A stretch of 36,572 nt of DNA from Methanospirillaceae archaeon (GCA_016926505.1 JAFGOM010000059.1:1-36572); one strand, 5' to 3'. Positions 1-9,302 are shown, counted from the first letter of the stretch. Made by a program: numbers and translations. The notes: generated from the letters alone by a model not told the origin.

Positions 1-405
1 ATTCCAACTCCTGTCTGTTCCTCTCTGAATAATTACATTTTCTCAACGAAGGGTCTTTTACCCTGAAGCCCTCCACCATACAATACCCTACCTCGCTGTA
101 CGGTTTGCCAGGATTCCCGTTTTAATCTTTTCTTCACCGGTGTAATCAAAAAAGCATGTCTGGTCATTGTTAACCATAGAGAAAGGAATACCCGGGATGA
201 GCGGATCTTTTTTGAGAGGAACTGTCAGGGGGACGAGTATTATGATACCTATTCCTGATATTTTAAAAGAGAAAGAACGGAAACATAATGATATTGTTAT
301 CGGATGCAACCTCATCGATTGCGAGGACTGAAAAATTGATAAACTTCTTGTGTAACAGAGCAAGTAAAAGAAATTTTATAAACAATGTGGGGTCATCAGG
401 GGTAT
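1..405. other. Stretch without a convincing gene
   Basis: No reading frame here carries a motif I recognise. A 91-codon minus-strand frame (88-363) is open, but its composition is unremarkable, it has no ribosome site that I can see, and its product resembles no family I know. It may be a relic or chance. The minus-strand ATPase gene to its right ends at 406, so part of this stretch is that gene's 3' flank. Confidence 0.4.
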
Positions 406-1956
406 TTATCCTACCTCCCATCTCTCAATATTTCGGGTATCAGGATTAAAGACGATCCCAATCTCATGAACCGGCACAGTACCGGAGCGATATTTTTCTG
501 CATATCTTTTGTCCTTTATCTGGATAAGCGGGCTTTTTTCACCGCTTTTGTCAATACCGAGAACTTTAAATTCAAATATCCAAATCCCGGTCTTTGTTTT
601 GACCGTCAGATCGATCCGCCCTTTGTTCGTGGTGTCTTCAGGGATAACCTCATACCCAAGACTGGCAAAACAAGTGTATATGACACTGGCATAAAATCCT
701 TCAAAATGAGAGATCTGATTCTTCCGGTAATTATCATGAGGTATTGAGGCGAAGAAACCATGCAGGATATCCCGTAACTGGTCAGTATCAGCCAATTCAA
801 TGCCTTTGCGAATCTCTTGCAGAGAGCCCTGTTCATTCTCATCCCGGAGCAGGATGAGGATCTGACGGCAGAATGCCTCCCTGACTTCGCGGTTTGGAAA
901 CCCAAGGGTATACCAGGTTCCTTCATCCGGATTACTGACAAAAGACTGAATCGTCAGGTAGCCAGCCTGGAAGAGAAGGGTTTCTATCCTGATATGCTCA
1001 GGATCAAATGATCCAAGGAGTTCATCGCCGGCTTTGAGTCCGTCATACTCTGCTGGCAGCCGTGGTTGGGTCTTCCAGAGTTTCATAAGAAATGTTGGTG
1101 TTCCGGTCTCAAACCAGTATGGACGAAATACTCCTTTATCAAATAGCAGGAGTATATCAAATGGATTGTACACGGCATCCCCTGTCCAGGAATATCCATT
1201 ATACCACTCCTTTACTTCATCAGTATCAAAAGCATCGAGGCGATCCGAGAATACCCTTTCTAGATCTACCTGCGTATAGCCACAGATTGCTGAATATCTA
1301 CAGTCTATGGTGATATCATTTAAGTTATTGAGATCTGAGAATATTCCTGCCTTCGCGAATTTCGAAACGCCAGTCATAAAGACAAAACTGAGATACGGAT
1401 CAAGGGGCTTTATCGCCCCATAAAAGTCTTTTAGATTATCCCGCATCTCAATTGCAATGAGCGGATGATTGATAGTGTCTAGAATCGGTTTATCATATTC
1501 ATCCACGAGGATAACCACCTTCCTGCCGGTAATCTGTGATATTTTAGGTATCAGCGAAAGTAATCGATCCCCGGGTGATCCACTGGTTTTTCCGGTCTTA
1601 TACTGATTTTCCCATTCATCCAGGATACGGGTAAGGCGGCTGGTGAGATCAGACACACTCCGGAGTGATCCCCCCGCAAAGTCGATACGCAGAACCGGTT
1701 CTATCCGGGTAAAATCCCATCCCGCCTCATCGGTATCAAGGTAAAGCCCGGAGAAAAGTTCACGCTTTCCAGAAAAAGCACAGTCAAGGGTATCTACAAA
1801 GAGAGATTTTCCAAACCGGCGGGGACGAGACAGGAAGTAATAAGATCCGTTTTTTACTAACGCTGAAATGAACGGAGTTTTGTCTACATATGCATATCCT
1901 TGTGTCCTGATCTTCACAAATGACTGAATGCCGGTGGGTAGTCGCAGAGGTTGCAT
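406..1956 (-). CDS. AAA-ATPase-like protein with C-terminal PD-(D/E)XK nuclease-like domain (AAA-ATPase_like + DUF1703)
   Basis: The 516-residue product has the architecture of the predicted AAA-ATPase family (Pfam AAA-ATPase_like) joined to a DUF1703/PD-(D/E)XK domain. The N-terminus carries the family's Walker A variant RRFGKS at residues 46-51, preceded by the typical YAYVDKTPFI stretch. Walker B is VVILVDEYD at 147-155. The C-terminal nuclease-like core shows D449 and the EFK triad (E462, K464). Length is normal and the frame is intact. Such genes occur in many divergent copies in some anaerobes and methanogens; their role is unknown, with defence or mobile-element-like behaviour proposed. 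The gene stands alone, with a 283-bp gap before the next relic. No Shine-Dalgarno site is visible ahead of the ATG, so it may be leaderless. Family assignment is firm, function is not. Confidence 0.88.
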   Translation of the reverse strand: MQPLRLPTGIQSFVKIRTQGYAYVDKTPFISALVKNGSYYFLSRPRRFGKSLFVDTLDCAFSGKRELFSGLYLDTDEAGWDFTRIEPVLRIDFAGGSLRSVSDLTSRLTRILDEWENQYKTGKTSGSPGDRLLSLIPKISQITGRKVVILVDEYDKPILDTINHPLIAIEMRDNLKDFYGAIKPLDPYLSFVFMTGVSKFAKAGIFSDLNNLNDITIDCRYSAICGYTQVDLERVFSDRLDAFDTDEVKEWYNGYSWTGDAVYNPFDILLLFDKGVFRPYWFETGTPTFLMKLWKTQPRLPAEYDGLKAGDELLGSFDPEHIRIETLLFQAGYLTIQSFVSNPDEGTWYTLGFPNREVREAFCRQILILLRDENEQGSLQEIRKGIELADTDQLRDILHGFFASIPHDNYRKNQISHFEGFYASVIYTCFASLGYEVIPEDTTNKGRIDLTVKTKTGIWIFEFKVLGIDKSGEKSPLIQIKDKRYAEKYRSGTVPVHEIGIVFNPDTRNIERWEVG

Positions 1957-2239
1957 ATGAGAATGTAATAACTAATACTTTTTCCAGGGGATATACATGT
2001 GGTTTTGAGCCAACAATGTGCGATATCTTATTCAGCTACCTTTACATAAAAAACACTGAATTAACTCCCTTTCTTAAATAACCCTCAATAGGCAGAAGAT
2101 TCTACGCGGTAAAGGCGCAAACAAATTATTCAGATCACGATAGGGAAGAGTGATGAGAAAGAGAACCAGATCGGTTTTTCTCATCCCACGAGATGAAATG
2201 GCTATTCGCGTCAATATCATCAAGGTCTTGTTTTAGTGA

Positions 2240-2828
2240 TCGCTTTCGCTGCTCAGTGATAAGAGTGATAACCTTGTCGCCAGCTGGCCATGCCCGGCAG
2301 GGTACTCAGAAGAAGAACGGCTCGTGCAGTACAAGGAAGACCATATAAAGAACTATCTTGTCGTCATGGAGGCACTCCTCTCAGAGAACCTCGATCCCGA
2401 CGCACCAGAGCCTGATACTGGTGCCGGTCAGCTGACCGCCCGGGTTGCAACCATCATCAGGTTCATCCAGACCAGCCGGGCGGCTCTCGAAGAGAATTAT
2501 AATGCCCCCTCTTTCATGCAGACGATACCTCCGGTACAACGAGATGGAGGGCTACCTTGACAACGAGGCTGCCGATAATCCGGTGGAGACAGACCTTGTG
2601 GCATTAGAAAGCCTTGCCGGAGTATCAGGCGGGTTTTTTAGGCAGGAGAAGCGGTTATTGCACAAACTGATATCTCTGGTTTGACGGGTCTCATTCATAC
2701 AGCTCATCTCGACCGGCAGGTTCCCGGATGATGCCTTTACACTTGCTGCTGCGGCATTTGATGAGGGAATATCCCGGTATAATCTCTCTGACTACCTGGC
2801 CGAGCGATGCCGGGATTATTATGCCTGA
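2240..2828 (+). pseudogene. Multi-frameshift relic of an unidentified protein gene
   Basis: Several plus-strand segments in different frames read like real, acidic, helix-rich protein and join end to end. Frame one runs from a stop near 2237 through EEERLVQYKEDHIKNYLVVM to about 2515. A second frame continues with YNEMEGYLDNEAADNPVETD (about 2535-2630). A third covers about 2643-2700 (GEAVIAQTDISGLTGLIHTA). A fourth, about 2703-2828, contains FPDDAFTLAAAAFDEGISRY and ends in a natural-looking stop. At least three frameshifts would be needed to make one protein of roughly 190 residues. I do not recognise the family. The 283 bp to its left (1957-2239) show nothing I can support. That this is one decayed gene is inferred from the continuity of coding character, not from a match. 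Confidence 0.5.
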
Positions 2829-2907
2829 CATTATTTTAAATGGAATACCACTTCAACCTCCTTATCTTTTTATTATCCTTAATAAAACAATACGATTATC
2901 ACTCATT

Positions 2908-2919
2908 AAATTTATATGG
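2908..2919 (+). promoter_or_regulatory. TATA-like box of the clostripain-type gene
   Basis: The motif AAATTTATATGG is centred about 26 bp upstream of the ATG at 2940. An archaeal transcript would start at or next to that ATG, giving a leaderless or nearly leaderless mRNA. The AGGGAGATC immediately before the ATG is too close to be a well-spaced ribosome site, which fits this reading. Confidence 0.5.
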
Positions 2920-2939
2920 TGTATATTGACAGGGAGATC

Positions 2940-4841
2940 ATGAAAACCGTAATACTATTTATTTTTGGGGTACTCCTGGTCCTCGTTCTATCCCCGCTTG
3001 CTCTGGCAGAGACGGGCGGTTCTGCAACCCTCCTTGCTGTCTACATGGTCGGAAGCGATCTTGAGTCAGGATTTGGATCAGCAACCAATGACATCAATGA
3101 GATGATCGAAGGCTACAGGAATGCCGACCCGGCTAAATTCTCACTTGTTGTCGCATACGGAGGTTCAGATAAGGATGGCTGGGAAGGGATGAAGATTGCA
3201 ACCATCACTGATCTCAATGCAGATATGGCAGATGGCATCGTCGGCAACGAAGGGCTGGCACAGGAGTCCTACCCTGATATGAATATGGGATCCCGCGAAG
3301 CACTTGAGACTTTTATTGCATATATCCGGGACACCTACCCTGACTACCGGAAGATCCTCATCTTCTGGGATCACGGGGGTTCATATTACGGGGTCTGTTT
3401 TGACGAGAATTATGCGATGGATCCCCTGACACTCAAAGAACTCAGGCAGGGGCTCATGAGCGGGAGAACCGACTTTGACCTTATCGGGATGGACGCCTGT
3501 CTCATGGGGAGCCTTGAGGTTGCCCGGGCTGTCAACGGAACTGCAGATTATATTCTCATTTCAGAAGAAGTCGAACCCGGCCACGGCTGGGATTATACCC
3601 CGGCTGTCACTAGCCTGGCCCGGACCCCGGGTATCGGGATAACAGTGCTTGGAAAGAACATCATAGACTCATACATCGACAACCCGAACCATGAACCGAT
3701 GAAAAAGACACTCTCACTCTTGGATATCTCAAAGCTCGGGAACGTGCTCTCTGCATTAGACAACTTTGCAACAGAACTAACCCCGCTGATCCCTGAAGAA
3801 GGGTATGTTGCGATCGGCGAGTCGGTAAGGGACTCCCAGCGGTTTGGATACCACCCTGAAGCTGATGTCGAGGTCACTATTGATCTTATCGGACTTGCAG
3901 AGAATATCAATGATAACGTCGCATCGGCAAGCCCGGAGTCCCGGGCTCTGCAGCAGGCGATCAACAACTTCATCGTCTATGCCAGAAACGATGGATCGCG
4001 GCCGGGATCACACGGGGTCTCTATCTTTTCCCCGCGAAAGATACGGGTCGATGCATTAGAGGCGCTCCCGTCAGATGTCTACCTTTCAGATGACTGGGAT
4101 CTCTTCTTAAAGTCTTACATTGCGTACATCTCATCAGACCTTGACAGCCCTGTTATCACCAAGTCTGACGACGGTAAGTATCATGTTATTGACACCTCAC
4201 AGGATGCAGAGACAAAAGTGGCTACCCGCTGGTGGCCCTTTGGCCTTGAAGAACCGTCAGTTCTTATCAGGTCTGCTCCTGCAGTAGTCAATGCAACCGG
4301 GTATTATGATCCTGGCAAACCCTCATATACCGGGTATGCACTCCGGGATCTCAACTCCGGAGAGGAAGCCATCTTCTGGACGATCTCCCCGGGTTCTGAC
4401 AAATCCGGTATCAATTTTAACCATGGTGTCATCTCCATTGACCGGAACGGCGAGATTATTACCGCTTATATCGATGTCCTTTCAAAATCAAAGGTTGTCG
4501 GAACCGACCTTGTATACTCACTCATTCCGTACGAGAAGAACGGGGAAGAGACAGGTGACAGCAGGACTGACGTCCTCTTTACCAGATCTCCGGTGCAGTT
4601 TGAAGCAGGTGACGTTGTTACCACGTACGTCTCCAGGATGGATGTCATCGGAGAAGAGACCGATGAACCTGATATCTCATACACCCTTATCCCGTACGGT
4701 CAGCTAACCGTCACCGGTCCGGTAGAGGTAGTCCGGGAAGAACTGCCTGGTGGCGAGACCTGGGATCACCTGGTAGCAGAGGATCTTGCCGCAAACAGCC
4801 AGTGTCGTGATGTACCGGATCTCTCAAATCCGTTTGCATGA
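2940..4841 (+). CDS. Secreted clostripain-family (peptidase C11) cysteine protease
   Basis: The 633-residue product begins with a signal peptide (KTV start, hydrophobic core to about residue 22, cleavage near ALAE). The peptidase C11 fold follows: catalytic His145 in FWDHGGSYYG and catalytic Cys187 in DLIGMDACLMGS, with the family motif MVGSDLES near the start of the domain. The last 200 residues are beta-rich and lack known catalytic motifs; they may be an accessory domain. C11 proteases cleave after basic residues and are usually exported. There is no C-terminal membrane anchor or sorting signal, so the enzyme is probably released or held loosely at the surface. I chose the start at 2940 over the in-frame ATG at 2916 because it opens the signal peptide directly and agrees with the TATA position. 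The downstream flank is T-rich (4850-4862), possibly a weak terminator. Confidence 0.88.
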   Translation: MKTVILFIFGVLLVLVLSPLALAETGGSATLLAVYMVGSDLESGFGSATNDINEMIEGYRNADPAKFSLVVAYGGSDKDGWEGMKIATITDLNADMADGIVGNEGLAQESYPDMNMGSREALETFIAYIRDTYPDYRKILIFWDHGGSYYGVCFDENYAMDPLTLKELRQGLMSGRTDFDLIGMDACLMGSLEVARAVNGTADYILISEEVEPGHGWDYTPAVTSLARTPGIGITVLGKNIIDSYIDNPNHEPMKKTLSLLDISKLGNVLSALDNFATELTPLIPEEGYVAIGESVRDSQRFGYHPEADVEVTIDLIGLAENINDNVASASPESRALQQAINNFIVYARNDGSRPGSHGVSIFSPRKIRVDALEALPSDVYLSDDWDLFLKSYIAYISSDLDSPVITKSDDGKYHVIDTSQDAETKVATRWWPFGLEEPSVLIRSAPAVVNATGYYDPGKPSYTGYALRDLNSGEEAIFWTISPGSDKSGINFNHGVISIDRNGEIITAYIDVLSKSKVVGTDLVYSLIPYEKNGEETGDSRTDVLFTRSPVQFEAGDVVTTYVSRMDVIGEETDEPDISYTLIPYGQLTVTGPVEVVREELPGGETWDHLVAEDLAANSQCRDVPDLSNPFA

Positions 4842-5026
4842 GGCAGGCTTTTCCCTTTTTTCAGGATAAGGCTGGTAAATCAGATACAAATAAGGGTTTT
4901 ACTGTCATGAAAAGATAATTTTTTCGCTCTACAGGAAAAGGGATTATTTTACCTGCAACCATGTCATACAAACCGGAAAAGATTTGATTCCTGAAATTCG
5001 ATTCAGATACACGAGATAGAGGAAAT

Positions 5027-6112
5027 ATGAAGAAAAAAATTGTAAGAAGAGATGGAAAAGAACAGATTATTAATCAGGTAGTACCACGAAAAAACAGCCA
5101 GAGATGTCTCACCTTTTCAGGCGGTCTGTATCTCGTATTCGTCTTTTTGTGCGTTGCTGGTTCAACGGTTCTTGCTGATACGACTACGGATCCGGCGGTT
5201 TTATATGAGAATGGTCTTGCCCGGTATGAAGAGGGTACCATTGATGAAGCAATAGAGGCCTTCCTTCGTGCAACCGAACTGGATACGGCGTTTTACCCGG
5301 CGTATAAGGGTCTTGGTATCGCATATCAGGATAAAAAGATGACTGCAGAGGCACTTGCAGCATATCAGTCCTATCTGCAATACCGAAGTGATGATGGCGA
5401 GATCTGGTTTTTGGCAGGAAAACTGTACCTGCAGGAAGGTAAGACCGAAGAAGGACTGCAGGCACTCTCAACCGCAACAGAACTTCTGCCTGAGAAGACT
5501 GCAGTTGCTGCAATGTACGGCATGACGCTGACTGCTACCGGGAAAGCAGAAAAAGCAATTGCAGTCTTTGACAATGCTCTTGCACAGGCTCCACAAAATA
5601 CGCTTCTCCTCTATAATAAAGCACAGGCACTCACACTTCTGGGCAGGTATGAAGATGCATCGGCTGTATATGAGACTGCCCTTGCCCTCAGTCCTGAGGA
5701 TGCGAATCTCTGGTTCGGCGAGGCTGAGGTACTGCTTGCGCTAAAGGAGTATGCTGCAGCGGTTGATGCGTATGAAAAAGTCCTGAAGGCTGATCCGACT
5801 TCATCCATGGCACAATCAGGAAAGGGGATAGCTCTTTTCCATCTCGGTGAATTCCAGGATGCAATCACTGCTCTTACAGCAGCACTGCAGATAAATCAAA
5901 AAGACGCCATCAGCTGGCTTACTCTGGGGGATGTATACGCCGCTCTTGGCAATGATAATCAGGCAGCTGATGCCTACCAAAAGGCAGTTGATAGTGGTCT
6001 CTCCCTCCCTGCTGTATACGAGAAGCTGGGAACTGCACTAAAAAAAACCGGAAAAGAGAATGAGGCTGCAGAGGCATTTGCCCTGGCAGAGAATTCCGGT
6101 TCTTCCTCATAA
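5027..6112 (+). CDS. Membrane-anchored tetratricopeptide-repeat protein
   Basis: The 361-residue product has a basic N-terminus, one hydrophobic segment at about residues 30-50 ending in VLAD (signal peptide or anchor), and then eight or nine consecutive 34-residue TPR units to about residue 355. Each shows the usual pattern (for example YENGLARYEEGTIDEAIEAF and WFGEAEVLLALKEYAAAVDA). The TPR array would face the outside of the cell, where it could serve as a protein-binding scaffold; the partner is unknown. A GAGG lies 5 nt before the ATG. The gene has its own upstream gap of 185 bp and is followed by a hairpin at 6149-6180. The TPR call is certain, the role is not. Confidence 0.88.
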   Translation: MKKKIVRRDGKEQIINQVVPRKNSQRCLTFSGGLYLVFVFLCVAGSTVLADTTTDPAVLYENGLARYEEGTIDEAIEAFLRATELDTAFYPAYKGLGIAYQDKKMTAEALAAYQSYLQYRSDDGEIWFLAGKLYLQEGKTEEGLQALSTATELLPEKTAVAAMYGMTLTATGKAEKAIAVFDNALAQAPQNTLLLYNKAQALTLLGRYEDASAVYETALALSPEDANLWFGEAEVLLALKEYAAAVDAYEKVLKADPTSSMAQSGKGIALFHLGEFQDAITALTAALQINQKDAISWLTLGDVYAALGNDNQAADAYQKAVDSGLSLPAVYEKLGTALKKTGKENEAAEAFALAENSGSSS

Positions 6113-6148
6113 TCTGCAGGTTTTCAGATAGTTCTCTTCTCTGACAAA

Positions 6149-6180
6149 GGGACTGGCTGTTTTGTATCACTGCCAGTCCC
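6149..6180 (+). terminator. Perfect 9-bp inverted repeat after the TPR gene
   Basis: GGGACTGGC (6149-6157) and GCCAGTCCC (6172-6180) are exact complements around a 14-nt loop, 36 nt after the TPR gene's stop codon. No T-run follows, so it may protect the mRNA 3' end or assist termination rather than act as a classic terminator. Confidence 0.45.
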
Positions 6181-6705
6181 CCAAAAGACCTGAATACACT
6201 ATTGTTGTTAAGACAAAATGGAAATGTACCCGGGAAGGTAAGAGAATAATCCGGATCGTGGAACCAGAGATACCCTGTTCCTCTTTTTTATCCGTTTTTT
6301 TCAGGTAACCTGTCAGAAAAAACGGGATTATCTTTTCATGAACAATAAAAACCGGAACAGGACGGTTTTTAAGGAAGAGACAAAAAAATGAAAAATCCAG
6401 GTAATAACGTGTGATTCTTTTTGTCAGAGAACCAGATCAGTACATCATGATACTGTCCTGCTGTATTGGCAGAATACAATCCAAAGAGCATGATCCGTTT
6501 CGCTCCCTCTCACCGAGAATAGTGCACAACCGTTCTCCTTCCTGTTTCATCCCCTCTCAGTAAGAGACTTTTTTCCTGTGGTTCTCTTCCCGAAGAGAGG
6601 TAGTACCGATATTGTCCACTGTGCACTGGTGTGAAGTAATACCGGTATACTTCCCCGCTTATCCGTTCCTTCCCTCTGTTTTCTGCCTGAATCATGTCCC
6701 AGAGT
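6181..6705 (+). other. Gene-free stretch with two tandem U/A-rich hairpins
   Basis: No gene is visible. Two hairpins lie side by side. The first pairs CCGTTTTTT (6292-6300) with AAAAAACGG (6317-6325) and has a small inner CAGG/CCTG stem. The second pairs AAAAACCG (6347-6354) with CGGTTTTT (6363-6370) across an 8-nt loop and ends in a T-run. The second has the form of an intrinsic terminator for rightward transcription. Together they could end a short unannotated transcript or insulate the binding-protein gene at 6739. Confidence 0.4.
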
Positions 6706-6714
6706 CTAAATAGA
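6706..6714 (+). promoter_or_regulatory. TATA-like box ahead of the binding-protein gene
   Basis: CTAAATAGA is centred 29 bp before the ATG at 6739. It implies a transcript start a few bases before that ATG and rules against the in-frame upstream ATG at 6694. Confidence 0.4.
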
Positions 6715-6738
6715 AATACCCTGATACCTCTGTTCATC

Positions 6739-7848
6739 ATGTACAGATCTCTTGTTTTCATGACATTTCTCCTCCTTTTATCAGGGTTGTCGCTGGTATC
6801 GGCAACAGAACAGATAACGATCGGTGCACTCATTCCCAAAACCGGTGATGCCGCATCTGTGGGACCGGGCACTGAGGCGGCAGTCGACCTTGCCATATCA
6901 GACCTTAATGACAGCTACAAAAAAGCCGGGCTTGATACGACCGCAACGGTACAAAAAGCAGCTATTGACGGAACGAAAGAGACTGCAGCGAGTGCGAGAG
7001 AGGATCTGATAGCACGGGGTGCGGAGATTATCGTTGGTCCGCCTACCTCTGGAGAGGTGCAGGGGATGCTCCCCATCCTGACACAGGAGAGTATCATATC
7101 AGTAAATCCCTCAACATCGGTAGTACTGTCCATACCCGGCGATCCGATTATCAGGCTCTGTCCTGATGATGCACAGATGCTTGATGCAATTGCGATGTAT
7201 GAATCATCCCTCGATGGGTATGCGTTAAAAAAATTCCTGATTCTCGCACGGGATGATCCCTATGGCAGGACTTTGTCAGACGAGCTGAAAACTCGTCTCC
7301 CTGTCTCTGGTGTTGTCTTTTACAACACGGACACAGATGATTTTACCAAACCTCTGTCTGAACTGGATGCACTCGTGGCTCCTCTGATAAAGAAAGCTGG
7401 GGATGGGAATGTTATCGTCTTTGCCCTCTCGTACAATGAGATAACCCCTATTCTGGCAGAGGCAGCCGGGTTTCCCTCCCTCCTGCAGGCATCCTGGCCG
7501 GCTTCTGACGGGGTGGCATTAAATCCTGATATCGTCGGGAATATGGCCGTTTCACGGGTTGCTACGGCGACAGGACTGGTAGCCCTCCAGTATAACCGTG
7601 CCCAGCCTTCTGATTCGAAGTACTGGAGGGTGTATGACACAGTGCAGGCTGCAACCGGGAATGACAAACCGTCTGTCTACGAGATCCTGGTGTACGATCA
7701 GACGCTCTTTGCTGCATGGATCATCCAGAACAACCCCAAAACCCTTGATGAGATGCTGTATCTCGCTGATAATTACGGGGAATATTCGTACGGAGCAACC
7801 GGATGGCTGAAACTGAATGAGAACGGAGACCGGGAGTACGGGGATTAA
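6739..7848 (+). CDS. Secreted periplasmic-binding-protein (Leu/Ile/Val receptor type), frameshifted near its C-terminus
   Basis: The frame encodes 369 residues: a signal peptide (MYRSLVF start, hydrophobic core, cleavage near SATEQ) followed by a type 1 periplasmic-binding fold of the branched-chain amino-acid receptor type. The opening ITIGALIPKTGDAASVGPG is typical, as is the second-lobe motif LARDDPYGRTLSDELK. The frame stops abruptly in GDREYGD. The +1 frame then continues with plausible receptor C-terminus (YFYQVKEGDDGSFSWVSVTV) to about 7920. The junction reads GATTAATTAC: removing one copy of a tandem ATTA (7843-7850) restores GAT TAC and joins the two frames as GDYFYQVKEG. The missing end matches in kind the WYVHWRVEEGEF end of the first domain of the lipoprotein at 34289-36469. 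No ABC permease genes adjoin. The ligand is unknown. Whether the short protein still folds cannot be told. Confidence 0.8.
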   Translation: MYRSLVFMTFLLLLSGLSLVSATEQITIGALIPKTGDAASVGPGTEAAVDLAISDLNDSYKKAGLDTTATVQKAAIDGTKETAASAREDLIARGAEIIVGPPTSGEVQGMLPILTQESIISVNPSTSVVLSIPGDPIIRLCPDDAQMLDAIAMYESSLDGYALKKFLILARDDPYGRTLSDELKTRLPVSGVVFYNTDTDDFTKPLSELDALVAPLIKKAGDGNVIVFALSYNEITPILAEAAGFPSLLQASWPASDGVALNPDIVGNMAVSRVATATGLVALQYNRAQPSDSKYWRVYDTVQAATGNDKPSVYEILVYDQTLFAAWIIQNNPKTLDEMLYLADNYGEYSYGATGWLKLNENGDREYGD

Positions 7849-7967
7849 TTACTTCTACCAGGTCAAAGAGGGTGATGATGGATCATTCTCATGGGTTTCG
7901 GTTACCGTGTACCTGGATGATACCAATCTGGTTCTCCCCCCTTGCTTCAGTCAACATTACCTTCATG

Positions 7968-8679
7968 AATCATTATGGATAAACACATTCTTTTTTCCGT
8001 TCATCCGGACTGTATTGACCCACGTCAGTCAGGAAAGACCACCCTGGTCAGGAACCTGTTTCCTGACAAGCCATACCTTCTGCTTGAAGATCCTGATACC
8101 TGTTCCTTTGTTCAGGAGGATCCTCGGAGTTTTCTTGCACAATATCAGACGAGCGAAGCGAAAATAGATGAAGAACAAAACGTTCCCGAACTATTTCGTA
8201 TTTTTTGGGTGTTTTAGACAGGAGTCGTTCCCCTGGCAGATTTATTCTTATAGGTTCGCAGAATTTCTTATGATGATAGAGAAGACATCCCAGTCCCTCT
8301 CCGGGAGAATCAGCATCGTAATTCTGCTTCCCTTCTCCAGGACTGAACTGAGAGATGCCGGCATCAGGTATGAATGGTATGAGGAATACCTGTACCGTGG
8401 ATTGGATAGTAACCTCTTTTACTGGCAAGACAAGACCGGCCACGAGATTGACTGTCTCATCGATCGTGCCGGAACTGAAATTATTCCCGCCGGGAGGAAG
8501 TCGGAAGAACAATTGCAGGAGGCTTTTTTTAAAATAATCTGCACTGGAATAACCTGTCAGGTCAGTCTCCGGATCGTTCCTTTGTCATATCTGGTGGAGA
8601 TTAGGAACAGATTCGAAGTGGCGGGCATACCATCGGGGATGCAGATCTAAACGAGCTGTTTGACCTTCTGAAACATTGA
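7968..8679 (+). pseudogene. Decayed AAA_14/DUF4143 ATPase gene with internal deletions
   Basis: Pieces of one family appear in the right order but in several frames. The P-loop part is DPRQSGKTTLVRNLFPDKPY (from about 8018). Then come a shortened Walker B region (KIDEEQNVPELFR, near 8165), the sensor segment RFILIGSQNFL (about 8238-8270), MMIEKTSQSLSGR, and LLPFSRTELRDAG. The frame then passes from YEEYLYRG straight to LFYWQDKTGHEIDCLIDRAG, so most of the DUF4143 domain (on the order of 150-200 residues) is deleted. The end (DRSFVISGGD, then DLNELFDLLKH and a stop at 8679) is again in another frame. Intact relatives are about 400 residues long. No function is expected. Confidence 0.82.
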
Positions 8680-9252
8680 TTCGTTCATTTATAGATCTGT
8701 CGTGCCATTTGTGACCGGTACAACAAAGGGATCAGCGGACATGAGTATTTTTGCAGATACCCCTGATTCCCGGTCACTCATAACGAGATAGAAATAATTA
8801 GTGGCTAATTAGAGCTCAATCGCAATTTAGAGATAATATTATGTAATTTAGGAAAACTATTGTCATCGTTATGTATTGCAAAAACACGTGACAATGTCAT
8901 TTTTATCATATGGATATATTGCCTCCTTTCTAAATTCTAAACGATATTGTGAGTTTTCATTTTTACTCGTTATGTATCCGCGGGAATGCAGGAGATACTC
9001 CGTGTCTGGATAGCGGTCTCAAATCTGCTTTTTAATCTGAATGTACATCACCCTTGCTTTCTCCCCTGCCTGTTACGGATGAAAAAATTGGTTAAATGGG
9101 ATTTTTATCGATATAAAAAAAAGAAACACCCGGTGGCGATCACCGAAATATTCATGTATTATCATGTCATGTTAGAGTATTCAGGCTATTCCTGGTATGT
9201 TCTGATACACTCATTTCACTATCCATAAGAAATCAGAGATTATCCCCATGGA
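8680..9252. other. AT-rich intergenic region before the glucan synthase gene
   Basis: I see no supportable gene. The 80-codon plus-strand frame at 8986-9228 lacks a ribosome site and protein-like composition. A short palindrome, TAATTAG-TGG-CTAATTA, lies near 8797, and a 5-bp stem (CGGTG/CACCG) lies near 9132. The high AT content and lack of genes would suit a regulatory region for the very large gene that follows, but nothing specific is recognisable. Confidence 0.4.
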
Positions 9253-9262
9253 TTTTTAAATA
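9253..9262 (+). promoter_or_regulatory. TATA-like box of the glucan synthase gene
   Basis: TTTTTAAATA sits about 25 bp before the expected transcript start near 9283, so the mRNA would begin just before the ribosome site at 9285-9290. Confidence 0.45.
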
Positions 9263-9284
9263 GGAAATTTATTGAGCCTGATTA

Positions 9285-9302
9285 AAGGAGATACAACCAT
9301 TG
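9285..9302 (+). promoter_or_regulatory. Ribosome site that fixes a TTG start
   Basis: AAGGAG at 9285-9290 lies 9 nt before an in-frame TTG at 9300. No in-frame ATG occurs until about residue 75, well inside the conserved N-terminal region, so the TTG is the best-supported start of the giant gene. Confidence 0.6.

Noticed and set aside
8797-8815. TAATTAG-TGG-CTAATTA palindrome as an operator or attachment site
   Set aside because: It is short, AT-rich and occurs once, in a region where such palindromes are expected by chance.
8986-9228. 80-codon plus-strand ORF upstream of the glucan synthase
   Set aside because: It has no ribosome site, no motif and a composition like AT-rich spacer translation.
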